DNA of 64,000 nucleotides from a bacterium endosymbiont of Escarpia laminata. GTDB taxonomy: Bacteria; Pseudomonadota; Gammaproteobacteria; Chromatiales; Chromatiaceae. The notes under the pieces are model-generated. The model had not been told where the DNA came from. It made no database searches and saw only the letters and a program-made list of their open reading frames with translations. Made by a program: the position numbers and the translations under genes. The stretch is from assembly GCA_003660235.1 (NCBI GenBank), contig QGON01000060.1, positions 1-64,000 of the forward strand. Direction: 5' to 3'. Position 1 is the first letter of the stretch. Each line of letters begins with the position of its first letter. Below are positions 17,519 through 25,581 of the stretch, piece by piece.

Positions 17519-17967
17519 ATGAGTTTGTAATGGCGCTGGGTTGGGTCGGTATCTACGGCCCAATGGCGTTGGGCGCCATCGGCAGCGTAATAGGCTGTTC
17601 CCTGGCGGGACAGGCGGCTATTGGTGCGATGATAGAGACGGAGAGTGGCCATGGCCGCTATGTCGGTATCTCGGCGATGCCGTCGTCCCAGGTGATCTAC
17701 GGCATCGTGGTGATGTTCACCCTCAATCGTACTGTGACCCCCGAAGCGGCGGCGGGCATGTTTGGTATCGGGCTGCTTTGTGGTCTGGCGCTGATGTTCA
17801 GTGCGATCTATCAGGGCCGAAGTTGTGCCGCAGCCATCAATGCGGCAAAGGCCAAGCCGGAGATATTCGGTCTCTCCCTGGCGCCGGCGGCGATCGTGGA
17901 GGGCTTTGCGGTTTTTGCCTTTGTTTTCGCTTTGGTGCTCAGCGCCGATCTGCCGGGGGTGAAATAG
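17515..17967 (+). CDS. atpK: V-type ATP synthase subunit K (rotor proteolipid) with Na+-type ligand set
   Basis: 150 aa, four membrane helices in two hairpins. Aligned by eye with the Na+-translocating Enterococcus hirae NtpK, it keeps the equivalents of Gln65 (SSQVIYG), Gln110 (IYQGRSC) and Glu139 (AAIVEGFAV); Thr64 is replaced by Ser, which retains the hydroxyl. This pattern suggests Na+ rather than H+ coupling, though only experiment can decide. It overlaps subunit I by four bases, and subunit E follows after two. Confidence 0.93.
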   Translation: MNEFVMALGWVGIYGPMALGAIGSVIGCSLAGQAAIGAMIETESGHGRYVGISAMPSSQVIYGIVVMFTLNRTVTPEAAAGMFGIGLLCGLALMFSAIYQGRSCAAAINAAKAKPEIFGLSLAPAAIVEGFAVFAFVFALVLSADLPGVK

Positions 17968-17969
17968 CA

Positions 17970-18656
17970 ATGGCAAAAGATAACAGTGCACTACAGGTCT
18001 CTTCCGGTGTTGAGGCGCTGATAGAGCGTCTGCATGACGAAGGTGTTGCGGCAGGGCGGGAGAGGGCTGAGAAGATTGTCGCCGACGCGGAACATCAGGC
18101 TGCCTGGATCGTGGAACAGGCCGAGTTGGAGGCAGAAGCACTGAAAAAGGCGGCGCGGGAGCATGCCGGGCAAACCCAAAAGGCGTTGCAGGAGTCGCTG
18201 TCGGTGGCGGTACGTGATGCCATTTTGTCGTTGAAGTCTACCCTCAGCGCCCGTTTCGCCGATGAGGTACAGCGGGCGGTCGGCCGGGAGATGAGTCGTG
18301 AACAGATGCTGCAACGGTTGATTCTGGAGGTGGCCGGACGGGCGAAAGAGCAGCTTGACGAGTCGGAACCGATGCAGATACTGCTGCCACGGGATGCTGT
18401 GGGTCTTGAAGAGCTGCGCAAGGATCCCGAGGCTCTGCGGGCCAATCCGCTGACCGAATTGAGCGGACTGATCACCAAAGAGATGCTGCGGGAAGGGGTG
18501 ACCTTTATCGAGGCGGATGATGATATGCCGGGCATCCGTCTCTCTATACGTGGTGATGCCATCAAACTGGATGTCACAGAGGCGGCGGTGACAGAACTCC
18601 TTCTGGCCCATCTGCAGCCCCGTTTCCGGGCGTTGGTGGAAGGCATCGTCCGTTGA
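17970..18656 (+). CDS. atpE: V-type ATP synthase subunit E
   Basis: 228 aa peripheral-stalk subunit. The first 110 residues are Ala/Glu-rich coiled coil (ERAEKIVADAEHQAAWIVEQ), followed by a globular C-terminal domain with GVTFIEADDDMPGIRLSIRG. The start at 17970 gives the normal N terminus two bases after the K stop. In other bacteria E usually opens this operon; here it comes last, followed by a 152-bp repeat and then the DUF2764 gene. Confidence 0.85.
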   Translation: MAKDNSALQVSSGVEALIERLHDEGVAAGRERAEKIVADAEHQAAWIVEQAELEAEALKKAAREHAGQTQKALQESLSVAVRDAILSLKSTLSARFADEVQRAVGREMSREQMLQRLILEVAGRAKEQLDESEPMQILLPRDAVGLEELRKDPEALRANPLTELSGLITKEMLREGVTFIEADDDMPGIRLSIRGDAIKLDVTEAAVTELLLAHLQPRFRALVEGIVR

Positions 18657-18675
18657 CTATTTGGCACAATTCAAC

Positions 18676-18827
18676 GTAGGTCGGGTTAGTCGCGCAACAT
18701 GACAAGACCAAAATACGGTACTGCACCTTGCGCGACGTAACTCGACAAACCGCTGTTGGGTTACGATGCGCGCGAAGCTTGGTGGAAAAACGAAAATTTG
18801 GGGCAATACGCATCTAACCCAACCTAC
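18676..18827. repeat. Dispersed repeat with terminal inverted repeats, copy 2 (inverted)
   Basis: A 152-bp element bounded by GTAGGTCGGGTTAG and CTAACCCAACCTAC. It is the reverse-complement counterpart of the copy at 3316-3469. It separates the V-ATPase E gene from the DUF2764 gene, whose start lies 18 bases beyond the right end, so insertion may have affected that gene's promoter or its coupling to E. Confidence 0.85.
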
Positions 18828-18845
18828 AAATATGCACAATTTAAT

Positions 18846-19526
18846 ATGTCCAGAGACGCCTACATTACCCTGATCACCAGTCTGCCCTATGCGGGGGAAC
18901 TCTTTGCTGTGTCTCAGACACCGATCTCACGCATCCAGCTTGAAGCGCGGTTGAGTTTTCTGACACCGGAAGATGCAACGCGATTGCAGGCTATTGAAGG
19001 GCTACTGTGGTGGTCCTCTCACTCCCATGAAACGTCTGATGCTGAAATTGTCATGGAGACGAAACGGCTGCTCGCGGAACTGAAAAACGAGTGGTTGCGG
19101 CAACTGATCCGTCAACGTATGGAGTTCAGAACCCTGGTAGCGGCGCTGCGGCGGCGCAGGCGTGGAGAGCCTGCGCCGGATCTTCATACGGATTGGGGTT
19201 TTGGCCGTTGGGTGGGTGTGATCCACAGAAACTGGAGTGAACCTGGCTTCAGTCTGGAACGCGCCTTTCCCTGGGTGCTGGAGGCGAACCGACTGTTACG
19301 GGAGGAGGACCACCTGGGGCTGGAGCGGCTGCTGCTGGGAGAGCAGTGGCGCACGTTGGATCAACAGGGTGAGGGACACTATTTTGATTTTGAGGCGGTG
19401 GTGGCCTATGTATTGAAATGGGGCATCATGGATCGCTGGTCCAGCTATCATGGCGAAGGCGCTGTGCGGCGTTTTGAAAACGTATTGGACGATTCGGTAG
19501 GAGAGTATGCGCAGATGTTTGTGTGA
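18846..19526 (+). CDS. DUF2764-type protein, V-ATPase associated (probable subunit C analogue)
   Basis: 226 aa, soluble and helical, with paired Trp and Arg-rich segments (LWWSSHS; RQLIRQRMEF; RRRRRGEP). The N terminus YITLITSLPYAGELF and the WGFGRWVG region fit the DUF2764 family found between subunits E and A in compact bacterial V-ATPase operons (Chlamydia, Bacteroidetes), where it is thought to replace the central-stalk C/d subunit. No canonical C, F or G gene is present, which supports this. The ATG at 18846 is chosen because upstream codons are repeat-derived. Subunit A would be expected next but lies 6.4 kb away. Confidence 0.65.
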   Translation: MSRDAYITLITSLPYAGELFAVSQTPISRIQLEARLSFLTPEDATRLQAIEGLLWWSSHSHETSDAEIVMETKRLLAELKNEWLRQLIRQRMEFRTLVAALRRRRRGEPAPDLHTDWGFGRWVGVIHRNWSEPGFSLERAFPWVLEANRLLREEDHLGLERLLLGEQWRTLDQQGEGHYFDFEAVVAYVLKWGIMDRWSSYHGEGAVRRFENVLDDSVGEYAQMFV

Positions 19527-19575
19527 ATGCAGGGTCTTTTTGTGATGTTTCTTCGTTTGGATCTATATTTGGAAG

Positions 19576-20076
19576 ATGAGTGAGGAGTTGCTGCATAGGG
19601 CAAGAGCTTTTGCCGTTGAGGCGCATGGAGCGCAGCGCTATGGCGATAAACCCTATATCTACCATCTGGATCAGGTGGCTGGGCTTGTCGAGTCCTATGG
19701 GAATGATGCTCAGATCATAGGCTATCTGCACGACGTGGTTGAAGATACAGCGGTGAACCGTCTCGAAGTGGCGGAGCTGTTTGGCCACTTTGTTGGAGCC
19801 TGTGTGGAGATCGTAACCGACGAGCCGGGACGTACCCGGGAGGAGAGGAAGCGAAAAACCAACCAGAAGATGCGCCGGGTGAGCGGTAGCCATGAACTGG
19901 CGCTCGTGGTGAAGGTGGCGGACAGATTGGCGAATGTCACTGCTTGTATCACGGAGAGAAATGACGTGCTGCTGGAAAGGTATCTCCGGGAGCAGGCCGT
20001 TTTCAGATCAGCCGTCTACCGCAAGGGACTGTGTGATGATATCTGGACTCGCCTCAGCGAATGCCTCAAGGCATGA
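19576..20076 (+). CDS. HD-domain phosphohydrolase, probable small alarmone (ppGpp) hydrolase
   Basis: 166 aa single HD domain resembling the hydrolase domain of SpoT/RelA and the stand-alone MESH1-type hydrolases. Metal and catalytic positions visible: His30 (YIYHLDQV), His52-Asp53 (LHDVVEDT), Glu56-Asp57 and Asp116 (VKVADRLANV). No synthetase, TGS or ACT domain. It could remove pyrophosphate from (p)ppGpp, but related nucleotides are possible. It is convergent with the next gene, and their 3' ends overlap by 11 bases. Confidence 0.82.
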   Translation: MSEELLHRARAFAVEAHGAQRYGDKPYIYHLDQVAGLVESYGNDAQIIGYLHDVVEDTAVNRLEVAELFGHFVGACVEIVTDEPGRTREERKRKTNQKMRRVSGSHELALVVKVADRLANVTACITERNDVLLERYLREQAVFRSAVYRKGLCDDIWTRLSECLKA

Positions 20077-20605
20077 TCGGGTTCAATATACCCATTGGCC
20101 GGGAGATCTGACGTACGTTGCTGCGCATAACCCCCACCCCATCGGTGATCTGGATGAAACGCAGTTCGATGTTGCTCATGCCGCCGTCCAAGTGTCTCAT
20201 ATCCTGCTCGATGAGCACCATCTCATCCGCCATGGCGCCCATGGACTCGCGCACTGACGGCATCAACTTTCCCATAGACTCCGTGTGATTATAGATTTCG
20301 TCCATGTGGGCCATATGCTGGTCGATCAGTTCAACCTTGGCGGTGACTGAGTGCATGCTTTTGCTGACGCCCTTTAGATTGGTGTGCATGGAGTCCATGC
20401 TGTCGACGATGCCGTTCAGATCCTCCCACAGGATGCTGATGTAGTAGACATTGAATATCGCCACGATCATCAGAAACGCGGCAACGGCATAGAGGAAGAG
20501 GTTCGTGATGCGGAAGTGGTGGTGCCGTTCGTCGAGATGAATCTGGGTCTCACGTCCGAGACGCCCGATCACCTCCACTAATAATCGTTTGGGATCTTCT
20601 GCCAT
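20066..20605 (-). CDS. Membrane-anchored coiled-coil protein, downstream member of a pair
   Basis: 179 aa. A cytoplasmic N terminus of about 35 residues, one membrane segment (about 34-57, ITNLFLYAVAAFLMIVAIFN) and then a long helical, Met-rich region (60-165) predicted as coiled coil outside the cytoplasmic membrane. The tail ends SRPMGILNPIMP. The layout, spacing of His/Met residues and Pro-containing tail resemble those of the gene just upstream. It is transcribed in the same direction as the sox genes. I do not recognise a named family; an envelope scaffold or receptor-like role is speculation. Confidence 0.75.
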   Translation of the reverse strand: MAEDPKRLLVEVIGRLGRETQIHLDERHHHFRITNLFLYAVAAFLMIVAIFNVYYISILWEDLNGIVDSMDSMHTNLKGVSKSMHSVTAKVELIDQHMAHMDEIYNHTESMGKLMPSVRESMGAMADEMVLIEQDMRHLDGGMSNIELRFIQITDGVGVMRSNVRQISRPMGILNPIMP

Positions 20606-20634
20606 TTTTGTATTCCAATAAGGAGGAATCCGGG

Positions 20635-21216
20635 TTAGGGAAGAGGGAACATCTTGTTCATTGACCGGGCTGGCTGGCCCATGCGGTGCATGTCATGTCC
20701 CATGCGCTGAATATCGAAATTCATCTTGTCGATGGCTGATGAGATATAAGCGATGTTTCCGTCCACGGATTTGACATGTTGCTGGATGCCTTTGAGTGTC
20801 CAGCGCATACGCCGCAAATCTGTTGTGATGGTACCCATCTCCCGGTCCATCGTCTCCGTCTGGCTGGTGATTCCGCCAAGCAGACTGACCCGCTTTTCCA
20901 TGGACGTGATGTAAGTGTCGATATTTTCCATCTGTGCTGAGACGGAGGTGAAGTTCTGATTCATGTCGCCGACCACCGCAGAGATACGGGTGATCTGTGA
21001 TGACAGTGTCAGCAGCAGGATCAGAATGGAGATGGCGATGAGGCCGAGAATGATAAGCCCTGTCCGGATACTGTAGTTGAGCCGGTCACCGAGAATGTTT
21101 TTAATCTCGATCTGGCTGACGATAATGGCTTCGAACGAGGTGACGGCACGCACCAACTGCTCGTCGGTAACGGTCTCTTGCGGTCTTTTGACAGCGGTTT
21201 TGTCCTGCTCGGTCAT
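20635..21216 (-). CDS. Membrane-anchored coiled-coil protein, upstream member of a pair
   Basis: 193 aa. About 50 cytoplasmic residues, one membrane segment (about 52-75, TGLIILGLIAISILILLLTL), then a helical region with regularly spaced Met, Ile and Gln (TETMDREMGTITTDLRRM; IQRMGHDMHRMGQPARSM). The ATG at 21216 follows GGAG at nine bases. It has the same architecture as the gene 29 bases downstream, suggesting an ancient duplication and a heteromeric complex. A terminator-like hairpin separates it from the sox genes, so it probably has its own promoter. Function unknown. Confidence 0.75.
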   Translation of the reverse strand: MTEQDKTAVKRPQETVTDEQLVRAVTSFEAIIVSQIEIKNILGDRLNYSIRTGLIILGLIAISILILLLTLSSQITRISAVVGDMNQNFTSVSAQMENIDTYITSMEKRVSLLGGITSQTETMDREMGTITTDLRRMRWTLKGIQQHVKSVDGNIAYISSAIDKMNFDIQRMGHDMHRMGQPARSMNKMFPLP

Positions 21217-21331
21217 GCGACCGGTCTCCAATCGGGGTAACGGGAAAATGCTAACTTAATCCGCTTGGAATTAGAAGGATTATTACCAACTATCAAACCA
21301 TTTCCGATGGGGGATTTGCAGGTGGGAAAGT

Positions 21332-21366
21332 AATAACTCCAGCGCCTTGAAGGCGCTGGAGTTATT
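21332..21366 (-). terminator. Terminator-like hairpin at the end of the sox cluster
   Basis: A perfect inverted repeat of 17 bases per arm around a single central base (AATAACTCCAGCGCCTT and its complement), 15 bases beyond the rhodanese stop. On the minus strand it is followed by a short T-containing stretch rather than a strong T run, so termination strength is uncertain. Confidence 0.6.
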
Positions 21367-21381
21367 GCCGTGGAGGGTGGT

Positions 21382-22053
21382 TTAGTGGTTGACCGTGGTC
21401 AGCCCCAGGCCTACCCAGGACTGCATGCCGCCACGATACCACTTCAGCTTGTAGGCCGGATAACCCAGTCTGACCAGGGTCTTGACATTGACCGCTGACT
21501 GCGGGCACCAGGCGCCGTTGCAGAAGAATGCCAGGGTTTTGGCGTTACGGAAATCCCAACTGCCCTTTACCAGCCTTGCACCGAATGTGTCCTGCAAAAT
21601 ACCTTGCAAGGTCTCTGCCTCAGCGTCGATTGCGAAGGAGCCTTCAACGTCGACATTGATCTTGTTCCAGGGAATATTGGTCGAGCCTGGAATGGTACCG
21701 CGAGCCATCCATTCAGGGGTGCGTGAGTCGATCACCATTACGGTGCGGTCTCCGTTGGCAACCCGCTTCAGGTAACCCAGAACCTCCAGTTCACCCAGGG
21801 TTTCAATACCCTGGCCCAACGGCATCGGCTGGATGCAGAAAGGTGGGCAGTGGCGGGCGATCTTATTGTAGGCCTTGGGAACCGTGGCGTTCTTGTCACT
21901 GCTTCTCTCAATAGTGACGGTCTTTCCATTGTGCATCACATCGACCGAGTGCAGTGTCGAAGTGATATTGTTGCCATGGTCAGCCATCGCTGCTCCAGAG
22001 AGCGCAATTCCGCCAACCAGAGCGAGTCTTATCAATGCCTTGGCATATTTCAT
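21382..22053 (-). CDS. soxL: Periplasmic rhodanese-like protein of the sox cluster (SoxL-like)
   Basis: 223 aa with a cleavable signal peptide (about 1-24, ending GAAMADH). A single rhodanese domain (about 85-215) shows MVIDSRTPEWMARGTIPGST and the active-site loop FFCNGAWCPQS with the sulfur-carrying Cys178. Two extra Cys (CPPFC, 69-73) lie before the domain. Such proteins are thought to handle sulfane sulfur for the periplasmic thiosulfate-oxidising Sox system. It is last of a four-gene minus-strand cluster, 31 bases after the SoxXA-binding protein gene. The symbol follows usage in sox clusters and is provisional. Confidence 0.82.
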   Translation of the reverse strand: MKYAKALIRLALVGGIALSGAAMADHGNNITSTLHSVDVMHNGKTVTIERSSDKNATVPKAYNKIARHCPPFCIQPMPLGQGIETLGELEVLGYLKRVANGDRTVMVIDSRTPEWMARGTIPGSTNIPWNKINVDVEGSFAIDAEAETLQGILQDTFGARLVKGSWDFRNAKTLAFFCNGAWCPQSAVNVKTLVRLGYPAYKLKWYRGGMQSWVGLGLTTVNH

Positions 22054-22084
22054 TATGAACTTCCTCCTGATAGGAAAGTCGTGA

Positions 22085-22420
22085 TCAATATTTGAGGTAC
22101 GAAGGCATCTTCAGATCTTTCTGCGCGACTGCCTGTTTGTATCCCATTTCGCTCTGTGACTTTGCCTTTGCCGCAAGCTTTTTGGCGGTTTTATAGTCAC
22201 CCTTTGCCAGTGCGGCCTTGGCCTTTTTCAGCATTTTGCCGACGTCACGCCATTCGCCTTCCACTGAGGCGGCTTTCTTGCGCGCCTTATCGGCATCGGC
22301 GATCATCTTTTCGACCTTGACGGCTTCGGGATTAGGGGCTTTTGCCGCCTGGGCAGTGCTCAACCCGCCGAAGAGCAGCACAGCCAGGATCATTACATAA
22401 CCAATCATTTTGTTTTGCAT
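22085..22420 (-). CDS. soxK: SoxXA-binding protein (SoxK/SAXB type)
   Basis: 111 aa with a signal peptide (about 1-25, ending STAQAAKA). The mature part is short, helical and Ala/Lys-rich (KARKKAASVEGEWRDVGKML; AKKLAAKAKSQSEMGYKQA), matching the small protein that binds SoxXA and stimulates its activity. It lies 29 bases downstream of soxA, its expected position. Confidence 0.85.
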   Translation of the reverse strand: MQNKMIGYVMILAVLLFGGLSTAQAAKAPNPEAVKVEKMIADADKARKKAASVEGEWRDVGKMLKKAKAALAKGDYKTAKKLAAKAKSQSEMGYKQAVAQKDLKMPSYLKY

Positions 22421-22449
22421 AGTGTACTCCGAATCTCTCTGTTGCCGGA

Positions 22450-23286
22450 CTATTTCCGTGCACCCGGGCCGTTCAGCTCGAGGCCGTTGCTCATGTAGGT
22501 GAGGAAATATTCAAGGTTACGATACTGCTCGCCCTGTGCCTTGAAAGGTTTGGCCCGTACCTGTTTGTTACATCCGGTAACGCGGCGATGCAAGGTGCCC
22601 ACGGTGCCCCATTTGGAACGATAGACAGGGAAGTGAGTGGTGTGACCGAGTGCCGGGCTGAGGGTGTCGGCGCGAATGTTCATGCCGGCGTTCTGCAGAT
22701 GGCAGTTGGCGCAGGAGAAGTTCAACTGGCCGCGGCGGGTATAGTAGAACTTTTTGCCCTTTTCGTAGGCCGCGAGCGCCCGAGGATCATCTTTCGGGAT
22801 GATCACATTGGTCTTCTGGCCGCGTGACTCGTAGGCGATGTAGGAGAGGATGTCGTTGATGGGGCCTTTTTTGTATTTAAGTGGTTTCTCCCCGTTGGCC
22901 TCACGGCATTTGTTGAGGGCCAGGGCGAGGGTGACGACCATGCCGTTCTTTTTGTCCCAGAGGGGGTAGATGCCCGCGATGGCAGGCCCGTCAGCAAAGC
23001 AGTCCTTATAGGTTTTGCCGTTGGCAAAGGGCTTTTCCCACATTGCCTGGCCTTCATCGATGAAAGGCTCGTAAGGTGGGAACTCTTCAATGGCTTCCCA
23101 GTTTTCACGTCCGACAGGATCAATGGCATAGATACCGTTGACGTACTCTTCTTTTGCTACGCTGGTAAAGCGGTTCTTGTAAAAATTCTGGAAGGCTTCC
23201 CGATCTGCCTCCGGGGATGCCTGTGCCGATGCTGCAATACCGCCGACAACGGCCAACATCGCAATCTTTTTCAGTAGGTGTTTCAT
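22450..23286 (-). CDS. soxA: Sulfur oxidation c-type cytochrome SoxA (mono-haem type)
   Basis: 278 aa with a signal peptide (1-23). SoxA pairs with SoxX to attach thiosulfate to the carrier SoxYZ. Only one haem site is present, CANCH at 192-196. The N-terminal haem region of di-haem SoxA is replaced by two Cys (96, 127) that probably form a disulfide. Cys239 in RRVTGCNKQVRAK is the conserved active-site Cys that becomes the persulfide ligand. The ATG at 23286 is preferred to the upstream TTG at 23304, which would lengthen the signal peptide. soxX is 51 bases upstream; soxYZ and soxB are not in the window. Confidence 0.95.
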   Translation of the reverse strand: MKHLLKKIAMLAVVGGIAASAQASPEADREAFQNFYKNRFTSVAKEEYVNGIYAIDPVGRENWEAIEEFPPYEPFIDEGQAMWEKPFANGKTYKDCFADGPAIAGIYPLWDKKNGMVVTLALALNKCREANGEKPLKYKKGPINDILSYIAYESRGQKTNVIIPKDDPRALAAYEKGKKFYYTRRGQLNFSCANCHLQNAGMNIRADTLSPALGHTTHFPVYRSKWGTVGTLHRRVTGCNKQVRAKPFKAQGEQYRNLEYFLTYMSNGLELNGPGARK

Positions 23287-23337
23287 GATCTGATTAATCT
23301 CCAACCAATAGGGTTCGGTGGCTTAAGAGTGGATCGC

Positions 23338-23706
23338 TCACAGGGACCAGACGAACTCAACGACTTTGTTGATTTCGGCGTCTGAGAGGATCTTGTGCCG
23401 GCCGAACGGCGGCATAGAGGTTTCCGGGTTTTTTACGGTGGCATCCGCAATCTGAGCCTTGAGTTCCGCTTTGCTCTTAAAGCGGGACTGCATTGCGCCC
23501 AGTGGTGGGGCAATATTGCCTGCCGCTTGGCCGCCTGCAATCGCATGGCAGGCCAGGCAGTTGCCTTTTTTACGGGTGAAGGCGAGTTTCATACCCTCTT
23601 CGATCATACTGGGGCCTGCTGCCGAGGCTACGGGAACCAGCGCCAGTTGCCCGGCCAGCAGTACGCCGGCGCTGGCCATTCCAAGCAGTTTAGTGCTTAT
23701 TGTCAT
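23338..23706 (-). CDS. soxX: Sulfur oxidation c-type cytochrome SoxX
   Basis: 122 aa with a signal peptide (about 1-30, VPVASAAG). One class I haem site, CLACH at 50-54, with the distal Met98 in NPETSMPPFG. The start at 23706 is fixed by GGAGG five bases upstream; the longer open frame lacks family similarity. It is the first gene of soxX-soxA-soxK-soxL. The 283-bp region upstream, shared with a divergent metallopeptidase gene, must contain the promoter, but I see no clear operator. Confidence 0.95.
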   Translation of the reverse strand: MTISTKLLGMASAGVLLAGQLALVPVASAAGPSMIEEGMKLAFTRKKGNCLACHAIAGGQAAGNIAPPLGAMQSRFKSKAELKAQIADATVKNPETSMPPFGRHKILSDAEINKVVEFVWSL

Positions 23707-23989
23707 TACATCCTCCAATTTTGGTGGAACGATAGTGTCCGGTGCCCCGCATTCATCACAGGGTGAGTGGAATAGAAGAGGAACCGGAAATTGAGTAGTC
23801 GTTGTCTCTGATGGACAATCAAACATGACTGTAGTGATTGTGACGTGGAAAAGGAAGTGAGGAAAGTGGAATAATCAGGAAATCGTATAGCGGTTTACCT
23901 TAATAAATTTCCTTATCTATCGCTTAGTTAGGTTGTGATCATAAAAAATTAGGGGCGGATGTGTTTGATTTAACCCAGAAGTATTGCAG

Positions 23990-24778
23990 ATGAAGTTGTT
24001 CAGTTTTCGGAACTTTCGCGTCCTGGGTCTGCTGATCCTGTTGGCTACAGTGGCTATTTATACTCACGGCCAGCGCCTGGATTCAACTGACTGGATCGAT
24101 CCGCTGGAGGTGATAGTCTTTCCCATCAATGGTGATGGGGATCCGGGAACCGCCGTTTATATCGCGGGACTGACCGATGCGGATTTTGCACCCATCGACA
24201 GATTCACCGGACGCCATGGTGAAAAGTACGACTTGCTGGCTGATCCACTGACCCTTACCCGTATTGGGCCACTGGTATCTGCCGTGCCTCCCGAACCTCC
24301 TGAGACTGGGGCGAACGTGTTGAGCAGCGTCTTCTGGAGTCTGAGAATGCGCTATTGGGCCTGGAAGCATACTCCGGATGATGTCTCGAACCGGGAGCGT
24401 GTAAGGATATTCGTGCGTTATCAACAGCCAGATGGTGGAGTGCCTTTGGTGCATTCACTCGGTTTGCAGAAAGGCCTGCTGGGCCTGGTGTATGCTTATG
24501 CTGATGAGTCTCAGAACGCGAGGAACAACCTTGTGATAACCCATGAGTTGCTGCACACAGTGGGTGCCACCGACAAGTATGGTCCGGGTGGTGTGCCTCT
24601 GTTTCCTGATGGTTTCGCCGAACCCGCCAGAAAGCCTCTATTTCCCCAACGCCGTTGTGAAATCATGGCTGGGCGGGTGATGCTGTCCGAAGACGTGGTG
24701 GTGATGGCATCAGGCCTGCGGCAGTGTCTGGTGGGAGAGGTGACAGCGCGGGAGATCGGTTGGATTGAGGGTGATTAA
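23990..24778 (+). CDS. Membrane-anchored zinc metallopeptidase-like protein
   Basis: 262 aa. A single N-terminal hydrophobic segment (about 10-25) suggests an inner-membrane anchor with a periplasmic body. HELLHTVGATDKY (185-197) is a zinc-peptidase motif: HExxH followed by Gly and Asp as in metzincin-like enzymes, here with an Asp in place of the usual third His. The rest is not recognisable. It is divergent from soxX and convergent with an outer-membrane protein gene whose 3' end overlaps by four bases. Substrate unknown. Confidence 0.72.
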   Translation: MKLFSFRNFRVLGLLILLATVAIYTHGQRLDSTDWIDPLEVIVFPINGDGDPGTAVYIAGLTDADFAPIDRFTGRHGEKYDLLADPLTLTRIGPLVSAVPPEPPETGANVLSSVFWSLRMRYWAWKHTPDDVSNRERVRIFVRYQQPDGGVPLVHSLGLQKGLLGLVYAYADESQNARNNLVITHELLHTVGATDKYGPGGVPLFPDGFAEPARKPLFPQRRCEIMAGRVMLSEDVVVMASGLRQCLVGEVTAREIGWIEGD

Positions 24779-25581
24779 GGCGTCTTGCTTTGGGTTACAC
24801 CATCGAAACCTGGTTCGGTTGATGAGAGTGCCTCGTTGCTCTTTTCGCGTTCTGTTTTGATCGAATAGAGGTCAGTGCCGAACCTTCTGGCGCTAAAGAG
24901 CAGAGAGGGGTTGTTGCGATGCCGATCGATAAGGCGGCTGTTCGAGCCGAAAGCGTAGCGGAGTCCCAGAAAGATATACTCGTGGTCATTTTTCCCCATC
25001 GCCGCCGATCCCAGTAAGGTCAGGCCCGGCATGGAGTCGGCAGCGGGTTGCACTTCAAATCCCAAGTGTCCCATTGGCTCGCCGTTGATCTGCGCCGCAC
25101 CACCCTGAATAGAGAGGATCTCGAATGGGTAGAGACCGATGTCGGCAAAGAGGTTGAATTGATTCTCCACGTCCCCGGTCTGATACTCCACCCCTCCGCT
25201 AAGAGTGGTAATGGAGTTGTACCACTTTCCGTCCAGGCCAAACCGGTTGACGTTAGCCTTGCCCCATTGGAGGGTGGAGGCCCTGGCATCGAGCAGGCCC
25301 TGTTGCGGGTCGCTCCAGAAGACGTGCCCGCCAAGTCCGGTTACGCTGTCGTCTTCGAAGTTTCCCAGGGTTCTGTCGATCTGCAATGAATAGGCGCCGG
25401 AAAGGGGAAGGCTGTAGTCGTCCATGAGAAGATTGGCGTTGTCCGGAGTGAGCAGACTGCTCACATGATCGCCCACTCCATCCCGGGTGAGTGAGGAATC
25501 ATCAGCCACCGCAATTGCCGTGACCATGAGGAGGGGCAGGATGCATAGTGGTCGATGTATTAATCCGATTTTCACGCTCAT
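24775..25581 (-). CDS. Putative outer-membrane beta-barrel protein
   Basis: 268 aa with a signal peptide (about 1-26, ending AIAVADD). The mature part has alternating amphipathic strands rich in Gly, Leu and aromatic residues (GLGGHVFWSD; TLSGGVEYQTGDVENQFNLFADI; YIFLGLRYAFG), consistent with a small barrel. I recognise no named family. Its stop overlaps that of the convergent metallopeptidase gene. Confidence 0.6.
   Translation of the reverse strand: MSVKIGLIHRPLCILPLLMVTAIAVADDSSLTRDGVGDHVSSLLTPDNANLLMDDYSLPLSGAYSLQIDRTLGNFEDDSVTGLGGHVFWSDPQQGLLDARASTLQWGKANVNRFGLDGKWYNSITTLSGGVEYQTGDVENQFNLFADIGLYPFEILSIQGGAAQINGEPMGHLGFEVQPAADSMPGLTLLGSAAMGKNDHEYIFLGLRYAFGSNSRLIDRHRNNPSLLFSARRFGTDLYSIKTEREKSNEALSSTEPGFDGVTQSKTP

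Noticed and set aside
15779-17563. 594-codon open frame on the minus strand
   Set aside because: It lies opposite the well-supported V-ATPase subunit I gene, is rich in Gln/His/Arg as expected for an antisense shadow, and has no family similarity.
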